Below are positions 1 to 7,528 of a stretch of DNA of 12,031 nucleotides, piece after piece. Under the pieces are notes generated by a model, which made no database searches, was not told where the DNA came from, and saw only the letters and a program-made list of their open reading frames with translations. How positions within the stretch are numbered: the first letter of the stretch is position 1; each line of letters opens with the position of its first letter. The stretch is from Parvicella sp041583015 (GTDB lineage: Bacteria > Bacteroidota > Bacteroidia > Flavobacteriales_D > Parvicellaceae). The DNA lies in NCBI GenBank assembly GCA_041583015.1, contig JBFHGR010000101.1, forward strand, positions 1 to 12,031. The letters are read 5' to 3'. The translations under genes and the position numbers were made by a program.

Positions 1-2825
1 GCAGTTGGATCATTAAACATTTCAACTACATGTGTAACCGAACCTATACATCCTTGATCTGAAGTTACTGTCAATACAGCATTATAAGTCCCTGGAGTTC
101 CGTAAGTATATGTTGAATGTTGAGTTACGGCATTTCCTGTTAAATCTCCAAAATCCCATTGATATCCGGTGATACTTCCCGAAGATATCGTTGATTCATC
201 TGTAAAGTTCATCACAACTCCTTCACATACGTCTGTCCATGAATATTCTGCAACCGGAAGTGGATCCACAATTACTGGGTTTGTTGTAGAGTTCACACAT
301 CCATTTGATGTCGTTACAGTCAGAGAAGTGGTATACCCTCCAGTTGCTCCCATTACATGTGTTGGGTTTTGAGCCACATCATCCACTGATCCATCATTAG
401 TGAAATCCCAAGCCCAATCAGTAATAGTACCCGTTGGGGTAGTTGAAGCATCTGTAAAGATTGTTGCAACACCTTGACACTCTTGAGAGACTGTAAAACT
501 TACTGTTGGTAACTCCAACACTGTAACCGATTGCACAACACTGCCCACACAGCCATCTTCGGTAGTAACTGTCAATTCAACATCATAACTACCATCCGAT
601 GAATAAAGATATGTTGTGTTTTGATCAGTATTATCAATTGTACCGTCATTAGTAAAGTCCCATTCCCATGTATCGATAACTGCTCCGTTACCATTTGAAT
701 TATCTGTAAAAACATAAGCTTCTCCATCACAAACATCCACTAAGTCAAAATCAGCGGTTGGACTATCATACACAGTAACAGGATTAGTTTCACTATGGAT
801 ACAACCTTGATCACTTGTCACTGTTAATGTCACATTATAAGTATTAGATGCACCATAAGTATAACTCGCATTTTGAGTTACAGCACTTCCTGCTAAATCG
901 CCAAAATCCCATTGATAACCTGTAATTGCTCCGGAAGCAACAGAAGAAGCATCTGCAAAGTTCATTGCTACACCATCACAAACGTCTACCCAGGTAAAAT
1001 CTGCCACAGGTATTGGATCCACAATTACTGGATTAGTAGCAGTATTGCTACAGCCATTTGAAGTTGTCACGGTAAGCGATGTTGTGTAATTACCTGTTGC
1101 CCCCATCACATAAGTAGGGTTTTGAGTAACATCATCACTGGTGCCATCATTGGTAAAATCCCATTCCCAACTAGTAATTGTTCCTGATGCTGTAGTAGAC
1201 ATATCCGTAAAGACTGTTGCTACTCCTTCACACTCTTGAGAAACTGAAAAAACTACATTAGGCAATTCTAAAACCGTGACAGTTTGCACAATACTCCCCA
1301 CACATCCATCCTCTGTAGTTACCGTGAGTTCTACATCATACGTTCCATCCGAAGGATAAGCATAAGTTGTATTTTGATTGGTATTATCCGTTGTGCCATC
1401 ATTAGTAAAATCCCATTCCCACGTATCGATAACACCTCCGTTTCCAACAGAGTTGTCAGTAAACACGTAACTATCACCATCACAAACATCTACTAAAGCG
1501 AACGCTGCAGTTGGATTATCAAATACATTGACGGTAAATGTATAATTATCAATACAACCTCCACTACTTGTAACTGTCAATGTCACATTGTAACTTCCGC
1601 TGCTAGCGTATGTATAACTAGGATTTTGGGCTACACTAGTACCAGTTCCATCTCCAAAGTCCCAAGACCAATTCGTAATCGTTCCAGAACTAACAGTAGA
1701 AGCATCGACAAAAGACATTGACGCTCCTTCACACACATCTACTTGAGTAAAATTAGCAACAGGAACTGGATTAACAACAATTGGCTTTGTAATCGTACTT
1801 GAACAACCACCAGACGAAGTAGCAGTAAGCGTCACATTATGTGTACCCGCCACAAAACCATTTGTCGGATTTTGAGTTGTATTATCCACACTTCCATTAC
1901 TCGTAAAATCCCAATCCCATGAAGTTATTGGATCTCCAGAACCTACAGTCAAATCAGTGAACTGAGTTACAGTCCCCTCACAAACTGTAGTTGCACTAAA
2001 ATCAGCATCAACACCCAAAACATCAATTGTAACTTGATCTGTACAAGTAACTCCGCTACCATTAGTATAACTTACAGTAAAAGTAGTATCAGAAACAACA
2101 TTTACAGTTTGAACAGGATTGTCTCCTCCCGGACCTACAGTACCAGGGATATGACTCCAGTCATACCAATATGAATTACAATCTATAGCATTAATTGTTA
2201 CATCATCAATCCCCCAGTGATCACAACAGTTACCGGAAGATCCATTCTGAAACCAGTGAAAAATTGTATTAGGCGTTTGAGCCGCTGCTGGTATATTAAA
2301 GCAATATTGATTCCAAGTAGTAATTGTACCTGCTGCTCCACCTGCATTTGGTTGAAAATAATTAATTAATGTCCAAGTAGCCCCACCATTTGTACTATAC
2401 TCAAAATTCACACCTTCCCCAACTAAATCTGGCCCCTCGCAAGGACTAGCCCCTCCTTGAGTACTGAAATCCAAATAAAAACAAACTTGACCACCACAAG
2501 ATAAATCAAAAGAATTTGTCGTCAATGTCCTTGGTGCTGCTGTGGTATTACCCATCCACATGTATGTATTTCCATCAAATGACGCATCACATGGGTTATT
2601 AAATTGCCCCGCTGGCGAAACTGCCCAACCAGGACCAACTCCACCTGCGTTAAAATTCTCATTCAACACTGCAGTTGTACCTCCAGTACCACTAGCAGTT
2701 AAGGTTACTTGCCCACCGCCACAAGGAAGTGTCATTGTGCTCGCAACAACATCTATAGTACATTGACCTATAACATTATAAGACAAAAAAACAGATATTA
2801 CTAATAAGGTAAATATTTTATTCAT
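1..2825 (-). CDS. Giant secreted PKD-repeat protein with reelin-like N-terminal domain (partial, C-terminus off window)
   Basis: The reading frame is open from the ATG at 2825 to the left edge: 941 codons and no stop. Residues 1-20 are a signal peptide (MNKIFTLLVISVFL...VIG, then Q21). Residues about 58-213 resemble a reelin-type jelly-roll repeat: GVNFEYSTNGGATW at 138-151, AQTPNTIFHWFQNG at 182-195 and WGIDDVTI at 204-211. Residues about 217-271 look like a short Ig-like domain. Eight PKD-type domains follow, starting near residues 272, 355, 438, 522, 606, 689, 773 and 857, with a ninth beginning at 940. Each has a WDF core and two conserved Cys. The order is B-C-A-B-C-A-B-C-A, with a period of 251 residues. 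It is the second gene of a pair and overlaps the stop of the upstream small secreted protein gene by 8 nt. PKD arrays of this kind in Bacteroidota are usually surface or secreted adhesins, often with a type IX secretion or gliding-associated C-terminal domain. That end is not visible here, so adhesion is inferred. Confidence 0.93.
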   Translation of the reverse strand, partial: MNKIFTLLVISVFLSYNVIGQCTIDVVASTMTLPCGGGQVTLTASGTGGTTAVLNENFNAGGVGPGWAVSPAGQFNNPCDASFDGNTYMWMGNTTAAPRTLTTNSFDLSCGGQVCFYLDFSTQGGASPCEGPDLVGEGVNFEYSTNGGATWTLINYFQPNAGGAAGTITTWNQYCFNIPAAAQTPNTIFHWFQNGSSGNCCDHWGIDDVTINAIDCNSYWYDWSHIPGTVGPGGDNPVQTVNVVSDTTFTVSYTNGSGVTCTDQVTIDVLGVDADFSATTVCEGTVTQFTDLTVGSGDPITSWDWDFTSNGSVDNTTQNPTNGFVAGTHNVTLTATSSGGCSSTITKPIVVNPVPVANFTQVDVCEGASMSFVDASTVSSGTITNWSWDFGDGTGTSVAQNPSYTYASSGSYNVTLTVTSSGGCIDNYTFTVNVFDNPTAAFALVDVCDGDSYVFTDNSVGNGGVIDTWEWDFTNDGTTDNTNQNTTYAYPSDGTYDVELTVTTEDGCVGSIVQTVTVLELPNVVFSVSQECEGVATVFTDMSTTASGTITSWEWDFTNDGTSDDVTQNPTYVMGATGNYTTSLTVTTSNGCSNTATNPVIVDPIPVADFTWVDVCDGVAMNFADASSVASGAITGYQWDFGDLAGSAVTQNASYTYGASNTYNVTLTVTSDQGCIHSETNPVTVYDSPTADFDLVDVCDGEAYVFTDNSNGNGAVIDTWEWDFTNDGTIDNTDQNTTYLYSSDGSYDVELTVTTEDGCVGSVVQSVTVLELPTVSFTVSQECQGVATIFTDASTTPTGTITDWAWDFTNDGSVDDVAQNPTHVMGATGGYTTSLTVTTSNGCVNSTTNPVIVDPLPVAEYSWTDVCEGVVMNFTDESTISSGSITGYQWDFGDLTGNAVTQHSTYTYGTPGTYNAVLTVTSDQGCIGSVTHVVEMFNDPT
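9..761 (-). repeat. 753-bp A-B-C PKD super-repeat, copy 2
   Basis: This stretch encodes residues 689-939: A 689-772, B 773-856 and C 857-939. The landmark string gcagttgga / gcggttgga occurs on the plus strand at 1, 754 and 1507, exactly 753 bp apart each time. A third block therefore begins at the window edge, and the array probably continues to the left. Confidence 0.9.
762..1514 (-). repeat. 753-bp A-B-C PKD super-repeat, copy 1
   Basis: This stretch encodes residues 438-688, three consecutive PKD-type domains: A 438-521, B 522-605 and C 606-688. The next copy at 9-761 has exactly the same length. By hand count, A copies share about 85% of residues, B copies about 77% and C copies about 63%. 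Neighbouring domains of different type are much less alike. This pattern fits duplication of a three-domain block, not of single domains. An incomplete B-C block (residues 272-437) precedes it. Confidence 0.9.
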
Positions 2826-3282
2826 AGCTAGTAAGATTAAATTCGGTTAACTCAAAATCAGTTAATTCTTCAGACAACTGCACCTTTTTATCAATGCTTT
2901 TGGAGAAAAACTGAAGCTCTCCACCTTGCCCGTATGCACATTCTCCTTCTATGGTTTCATTAGCGTTTAAAGAAACGGAAAACCTGTATTCATTCATATT
3001 ACAAGTCTTACAAACACCATTATAATACAATTCAGTATTAAAATCTAAAATAACTTTTTGATTACTATTATTAACATACTTTAGTAACACTAATTGCTGA
3101 TCAAACCCTTGATTAAAATCACAATCTACTACTTTGTATGAAATAGTTACGTCTTGAAACACCGTATAGACCTCCCACGAATCCAATTCTAATGTTTCCA
3201 ATTCTATTTTCTGAGCTGTCACTTGAACAGTTCCAAAAATCAGCAACAAAAATGTGTATTTAAAGTATTTTAATATGTTCAT
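2818..3282 (-). CDS. Small secreted four-cysteine protein of unknown function
   Basis: This 154-residue protein has a clear signal peptide (MNILKYFKYTFLLLIFGTVQ, then VTA), with likely cleavage after A23 before Q24. The mature part of about 131 residues looks rich in beta strands. It has four cysteines, C54, C91, C94 and C115; the C91-K-T-C94 pair sits in a short YNGVCKTCNMNEY segment. There is no lipobox, so it is probably periplasmic or secreted and not a lipoprotein. Its terminal codons (AGC TAT GAA TAA) contain the ATG of the giant PKD-repeat gene, giving an 8-nt overlap (2818-2825) and probable translational coupling. I do not recognise a named family. The context suggests a partner, chaperone or co-secreted factor of the PKD protein, but that is inference. 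Confidence 0.85.
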   Translation of the reverse strand: MNILKYFKYTFLLLIFGTVQVTAQKIELETLELDSWEVYTVFQDVTISYKVVDCDFNQGFDQQLVLLKYVNNSNQKVILDFNTELYYNGVCKTCNMNEYRFSVSLNANETIEGECAYGQGGELQFFSKSIDKKVQLSEELTDFELTEFNLTSYE

Positions 3283-3605
3283 AGTGTAAAAATATTAGAT
3301 AATTAACTTCTTCCCTATTCCTAGTAAACAGACGACTTAAATGCATATGGTTGCCTAAATATAGAAAAAAAAATATGTGGAGAGTTTCTTTTTGATGGAC
3401 AAAAAATTCCTAGATTTCGACAAACAAACAAAATAAAGGTTCAAAGGCCGATTTAACTCATATTAAACTAAATCATTACTTTTTAGTTCAAATAAACTTA
3501 ATCTTTTAAAAACATTAGATTGGTGATAAAAATGACCTTAGGTAATTAATATCATTGTTACTTTTCTTAATATTTGTGTTATAATACGATACACGACTAA
3601 CCAAC
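3283..3605. other. Divergent intergenic region, 323 bp
   Basis: This AT-rich spacer lies between two outward-facing units for exported proteins, so it should hold both promoters. No RNA gene or credible ORF is seen. On the minus strand, a weak candidate for the PKD operon is TTTTTTG (plus 3400-3406) with TATTTTTT (plus 3368-3375), but the spacing of 24 bp is longer than usual. An (acaa)n-like tract at about 3420-3434 and an 8-bp direct repeat attcctag (3317-3324 and 3406-3413) are present and of unknown meaning. Confidence 0.6.
3555..3585 (+). promoter_or_regulatory. Possible promoter of the 775-residue exported protein gene
   Basis: TTGTTA (3555-3560) and a perfect TATAAT (3580-3585) lie 19 bp apart, 20 bp before the ATG at 3606. 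An AATATTTG at 3569-3576 resembles the Bacteroidota -7 box TAnnTTTG but has no TTG at the right distance. In AT-rich DNA such matches arise by chance, so the call is weak. Confidence 0.3.
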
Positions 3606-5933
3606 ATGATTAAAACTGTACTTTTTTCACTTTTTTTTATTTTTTCAATAAATATTTGGAGCCAATCTATCATGCTTACCGCTGAAGAAATTGGTAGAAT
3701 GTATCATATTATTCAAAAGAGCCAAGTTTTAAAAAGGAACTTAGATAAGTATTTTGACTATTCTGGAAAACTTGTTTATTTCAAGTATGATATAGACGGG
3801 AAAAAAGATTCTTTAGTAGATTATGATTCAGTTGCCAAAATAATTTCACTAGAACCTTCCCTTCTTAAGGTTGATCAATATGGCCTTAGCAACGAATCTA
3901 CAGGACTACTAGCCGAACTTTCTTCTAAAATGGCCTTATTTCAGTTGTATACTGAATTAAAAAACAGAGAAAATCAAAAAGAGGAAGGCATCTCTGACAA
4001 AGCTTATCAATATTTTCTAGACACATTAGTAATAAAACTACCCAATGGAGCGGTACGAAAAAAGAATGGAAAAAATCAACCTTCACAAAATGTGATAGAC
4101 TTAATAAATCCCAATTTATTTTTCAACCAAAGAAGTTCAGCACTTTCTGCTTTTCAAACAATCACTCAACCTCAACAAAAATCTGTAATTGAAGCCATCA
4201 ATTACGCTACGCGTTCGTATCTCCAATACAAAGGAAAAGAATATTTTAGCAAAATTTCTCACGTTTCTCCCGCTTTCAAGACCAACTTAATTGCTTGTGG
4301 AGATGGTAGCAGCACAGATGGACTACTCGCAGAAAGAGAAAAAATTTACAAACACAAAAATGAACTTGGAGACCCAATAGGAGTTGGTTTATTCACCTAC
4401 GAAACGACATTTGAATCAGGGCACAAAAACAAACAAACACTAGTACCTAAACAAACTTCATTATTGGAATTTGATGCTATTCCAAACGACTACACTACGC
4501 TACATCTTAGCATGTGGGGATTCAATAAGAATCAACAAACCACAGTAGCCGTTTATCGTGAGGACAACATGTACCTATTATACGCCAACAAAATCACCAA
4601 AGAACTCTCTCCCGACACAACTTTTGGTAAAGGTGCTACATTGCAATATTTAATTTCTCAACTGGAAAACAAAGCCATACCTGACTTAGAGGAACAAATA
4701 AACGGCAAAAAAGGCATCCGTTCAAAATTAGGCAACAAAGATACCAGTTATAATTACGTTTTACTTGAAATAGTGAACACTGAAATGGAACTGATCAATC
4801 TTAGATACAATGGATTAAAAAATAAAAAGAAAACTAAAAAAACTCAAAATCATTTAGCATGGTTGTATGACAGAAAAATCACCATCAAAAAACAGCAAGA
4901 AGAATTACAAGCAGAATTAGCAGATGCCGAAGAAAGAATGGCCCGTTTCAACGAAAGGCTTTTTGAATTAAAAAGCTACGTCAATTACAACGAAATGAAA
5001 TACAACCAATTTGGTTATATCTATACTTTTACTGACGGCACAACATTTAATGCCAACACACAAAACCTCACCTTCCCAGACTCTTTAAAAATGGAAGACT
5101 TTGAGGTTCGCCTCATAACCATTGGTGCAGATGCACTCTCCAAATATGTGGATGAGATTCAGCTACTAACTTCTGTAATCAAGGGGCAACCAGAAGATTG
5201 GGGCACACACGACTACAGCCTTGCTCTTTTTGACACATTCGACTCGGACAACTACAAAATGGATGAACTCATTCTTAATCAAAAGCAATCTTTTGAAATG
5301 AGTAAACTACTGAATCAATTAATACTCCACAAAGAATCATCATTAAAGTATAACCTACAAGGAAATGGCATCGGTGTTTTGGTGGATGGAAAAGTTGTAG
5401 GTAGCAATTCCAAAGAAGAAGATGCTTATCCTGGAGAAAATGACGAAGAGAAAAAAGCAGCTCGTGAAAGTGAGATGTACAAACCGCTTAGAACAAGTTA
5501 TTTGAAATTTTCCAAAAACAATTTTGATCTAAACTTGAATATCGAAAGTTATACAGACCCTGTTAAATCCAATTTCACGTATAAAGTAAGCGGTATAAGA
5601 GAGTTGAAAAAACAGTATGACTCTATTACCGACAATCAACTACTGAGCGGATTTAGAACATTCTTCCTAGCAGAACAATTCACTAAAGAATTAGCAAAAG
5701 CTGCTCACAAAGACTTCAAGGATAAGGATTTAAAAACTTTAGACACTTATATTGAGAACGCCTTAAGCAAATCAACTGTCAAAATGGGACCATATACCTT
5801 AAGATATGCTGACTATGCAAAAGTGGCACATCCAGACACAGACTTCTATGAACTCGTGCTAGAGGACATCGAAAAGAAACAAGAAGAGAACCTAAAGTTA
5901 TTAGGTTACGAAACAAGCGGGAAGAAAAAGTAG
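3606..5933 (+). CDS. Exported 775-residue protein of unknown function with central coiled coil
   Basis: The N-terminus is a classical signal peptide (MIKTVLFSLFFIFSINIWS), with likely cleavage after S19 before Q20. There is no lipobox and no other obvious membrane segment. The mature protein is Lys-, Asn- and Glu-rich and mostly looks helical. A charged coiled-coil segment spans about 385-462, clearest at KKQQEELQAELADAEERM from residue 428. Only one cysteine was noticed (C231, in an ACGDGSS loop). The last 150 residues are helical and Lys/Glu-rich, ending GKKK. I recognise no enzyme motif or named domain. It is transcribed away from the PKD operon and sits 74 bp before the acyl-CoA dehydrogenase-type gene, which has its own promoter, so it is probably monocistronic. 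A periplasmic or surface structural role is possible, but the function is unknown. Confidence 0.88.
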   Translation: MIKTVLFSLFFIFSINIWSQSIMLTAEEIGRMYHIIQKSQVLKRNLDKYFDYSGKLVYFKYDIDGKKDSLVDYDSVAKIISLEPSLLKVDQYGLSNESTGLLAELSSKMALFQLYTELKNRENQKEEGISDKAYQYFLDTLVIKLPNGAVRKKNGKNQPSQNVIDLINPNLFFNQRSSALSAFQTITQPQQKSVIEAINYATRSYLQYKGKEYFSKISHVSPAFKTNLIACGDGSSTDGLLAEREKIYKHKNELGDPIGVGLFTYETTFESGHKNKQTLVPKQTSLLEFDAIPNDYTTLHLSMWGFNKNQQTTVAVYREDNMYLLYANKITKELSPDTTFGKGATLQYLISQLENKAIPDLEEQINGKKGIRSKLGNKDTSYNYVLLEIVNTEMELINLRYNGLKNKKKTKKTQNHLAWLYDRKITIKKQQEELQAELADAEERMARFNERLFELKSYVNYNEMKYNQFGYIYTFTDGTTFNANTQNLTFPDSLKMEDFEVRLITIGADALSKYVDEIQLLTSVIKGQPEDWGTHDYSLALFDTFDSDNYKMDELILNQKQSFEMSKLLNQLILHKESSLKYNLQGNGIGVLVDGKVVGSNSKEEDAYPGENDEEKKAARESEMYKPLRTSYLKFSKNNFDLNLNIESYTDPVKSNFTYKVSGIRELKKQYDSITDNQLLSGFRTFFLAEQFTKELAKAAHKDFKDKDLKTLDTYIENALSKSTVKMGPYTLRYADYAKVAHPDTDFYELVLEDIEKKQEENLKLLGYETSGKKK

Positions 5934-5953
5934 GATTTAATCGATTGAGCAGC

Positions 5954-5983
5954 TTGTCATTTTGATTGTATCACTTATCTTCG
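5954..5983 (+). promoter_or_regulatory. Bacteroidota-type promoter of the hydroxyacyl-CoA dehydrogenase/TfoX-like/methyltransferase operon
   Basis: TTG (5954-5956), a 19-bp spacer and TATCTTCG (5976-5983) match the Flavobacterium-type consensus TTG-N17-23-TAnnTTTG with one mismatch. The predicted transcription start is near 5990, giving a short A/T-rich leader before the ATG at 6008. Confidence 0.55.
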
Positions 5984-6007
5984 TAAAAGATAAAATTCAA
6001 TTCAATT

Positions 6008-7165
6008 ATGATGATAGTAGGAGTATTAGGTGCTGGATCAATGGGTTCAGGTATTGCACAAGTTGCAGCCACAGCAGGTCACAAAGTTGTTCTTTTTGAC
6101 GCAAATCAAAAAGCATTGGAAGTTTCTGCAACCAAACTAAAAAAGGTAATGGACAGGCTTGTAGAAAAAGGCAAATACTCTACCGAACAAGCACAAACCA
6201 TTCAAGACAATATTCAATATGGAAAAAGTACACAAGACTTTGCTTCATGCGGAATTATTATCGAAGCAATAATTGAAAACCTCGACATTAAAAAATCAGT
6301 ATTTAAAGAATTAGAAAGTATCACGTCTAAGGACTGTATATTGGCAACCAATACATCCTCATTATCCGTTGCTGCAATTGCCGCTGCATGCGAAAATGAT
6401 GAAAGAGTAATTGGAATTCACTTTTTCAATCCTGCGCCTCTGATGCCATTGGTAGAAATCATTCCAGCTATACAAACTTCAGAAGCAGTAAAAAACAAAG
6501 CAAAAGACTTAATAGATAGTTGGGGAAAGAAAACTGTACTAACGAAAGACACACCAGGATTCATTGTTAACCGTGTAGCTCGTCCTTTCTACGGGGAAGC
6601 ATTGAGAATTTACGAAGAAGGCATCGCAGATTTTGCAACCATTGACTGGGCAATGACCGAGCAGGGAGGATTCAGAATGGGACCATTTACCTTGATGGAC
6701 TTCATTGGTAATGACATTAACTATACAGTTACAGAAACTGTTTTTGCAGCATTCTACTTTGACCCAAGATACAAACCTTCATTTACTCAAAAAAGACATT
6801 CTGAAGCAGGTTGGTTGGGAAGAAAATCTGGCAGAGGCTATTACAATTATGCTGAAGGAAGTACAAATCCTGAACCTAAAAAAGACGATGCTTTAGGTAA
6901 AGAAATCATGGAAAGAATCTTGATGATGTTAATCAATGAAGCTGCAGATGCATTATTCTTAAACATAGCAACTAGAGAAGATATTGACTTGGCAATGACC
7001 AAAGGAGTGAATTATCCAAAAGGATTATTGAAATGGGCAGATGAAATTGGTATTTCCAATGTAGTAGATTATTTAGACTCTATGTATGATGAATACAGAG
7101 AAGACAGATATAGATGTTCGCCTTTACTGAGAAGAATGGACGCAAAAAATGCAACATTTTATTAA
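6008..7165 (+). CDS. 3-hydroxyacyl-CoA dehydrogenase (3-hydroxybutyryl-CoA dehydrogenase type), two C-terminal modules
   Basis: This cytoplasmic enzyme oxidises L-3-hydroxyacyl-CoA to 3-oxoacyl-CoA with NAD+, in beta-oxidation or short-chain acyl-CoA metabolism. The Rossmann fold starts at once, with GAGSMG at 8-13 and D31 ending the second strand, which favours NAD over NADP. The catalytic set of the family is complete: S117 in NTSS, H138 in GIHFFNPAP, E150 in LVEI and N188 in GFIVNR. The H-to-E and H-to-N distances of 12 and 50 residues equal those of the human enzyme. The first helical C-terminal module spans about 184-283, ending KSGRGYYNY. A second, shorter one spans about 297-375 (INEAADAL, MTKGVNYPKGLL). 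At 385 residues it is longer than the roughly 280-residue single-module enzymes. The start may be either of two adjacent Met codons. It is probably the first gene of a three-gene operon; the next gene begins 18 bp later. Confidence 0.93.
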   Translation: MMIVGVLGAGSMGSGIAQVAATAGHKVVLFDANQKALEVSATKLKKVMDRLVEKGKYSTEQAQTIQDNIQYGKSTQDFASCGIIIEAIIENLDIKKSVFKELESITSKDCILATNTSSLSVAAIAAACENDERVIGIHFFNPAPLMPLVEIIPAIQTSEAVKNKAKDLIDSWGKKTVLTKDTPGFIVNRVARPFYGEALRIYEEGIADFATIDWAMTEQGGFRMGPFTLMDFIGNDINYTVTETVFAAFYFDPRYKPSFTQKRHSEAGWLGRKSGRGYYNYAEGSTNPEPKKDDALGKEIMERILMMLINEAADALFLNIATREDIDLAMTKGVNYPKGLLKWADEIGISNVVDYLDSMYDEYREDRYRCSPLLRRMDAKNATFY

Positions 7166-7183
7166 TCATTAGTTGTTGCTCCT

Positions 7184-7528
7184 ATGGCTTTTGACGAACA
7201 TTTAGCAGAAAGAATTGACCAAGTACTAAAAGAAAAAAACATCGTTTTCAATTCCAAGAAAATGATGGGTGGTTTATGCTATATGGTAGACGATAAAATG
7301 CTTTGCGGCATCATTCAAGGAAATTTGATGGCTAGAATTGGCGAAGAGTTCTATCCCGAAGCTTTAAAAATTGAAGGCTGCAATGAAATGAACTTCACCA
7401 AAAGACCAATGAAAGGATATGTATATGTGGCACCTGATGCTGTTGACTTGGATGCTCAATTAGAATTTTGGATCCAAAAAACATTAGATTTCAATCCAAT
7501 AGCAAAAAGCAGTAAGAAGAAAAAATGA
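7184..7528 (+). CDS. TfoX N-terminal-domain family protein (stand-alone)
   Basis: This 114-residue protein matches the TfoX/Sxy N-terminal domain family. Residues 25-43 (KKMMGGLCYMVDDKMLCGI) give the characteristic MMGG...F/Y...K-C/A core, followed by LMARIG at 48-53 and RPMKGYVYV at 74-82. The helix-hairpin-like C-terminal domain of the roughly 209-residue gammaproteobacterial competence regulator TfoX/Sxy is absent. Instead the protein ends in a basic tail, KSSKKKK (108-114). Stand-alone versions are common in bacteria outside Gammaproteobacteria and have no settled function, so a competence role should not be assumed. It starts 18 bp after the dehydrogenase stop. Its own stop overlaps the start of the DNA methyltransferase gene (ATGA, 7525-7528), so the two are probably translationally coupled. 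Confidence 0.85.
   Translation: MAFDEHLAERIDQVLKEKNIVFNSKKMMGGLCYMVDDKMLCGIIQGNLMARIGEEFYPEALKIEGCNEMNFTKRPMKGYVYVAPDAVDLDAQLEFWIQKTLDFNPIAKSSKKKK

Noticed and set aside
1..2012. Periodic repeats that could suggest a CRISPR or satellite array
   Set aside because: Repeats of about 250 and 753 bp keep an intact reading frame with PKD motifs, and there are no short identical repeats with unique spacers.
169..2766. Plus-strand open frames at 169-372, 1284-1496 and 2542-2766
   Set aside because: They are antisense to the continuous 941-codon PKD frame and have low-complexity, non-protein-like sequence.
6705..6896. Overlapping plus-strand open frame inside the dehydrogenase gene
   Set aside because: It is out-of-frame within a gene whose catalytic residues are all conserved.
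7184..7528. Competence regulator TfoX/Sxy
   Set aside because: Only the N-terminal domain is present, and the competence role is established for the two-domain gammaproteobacterial protein.
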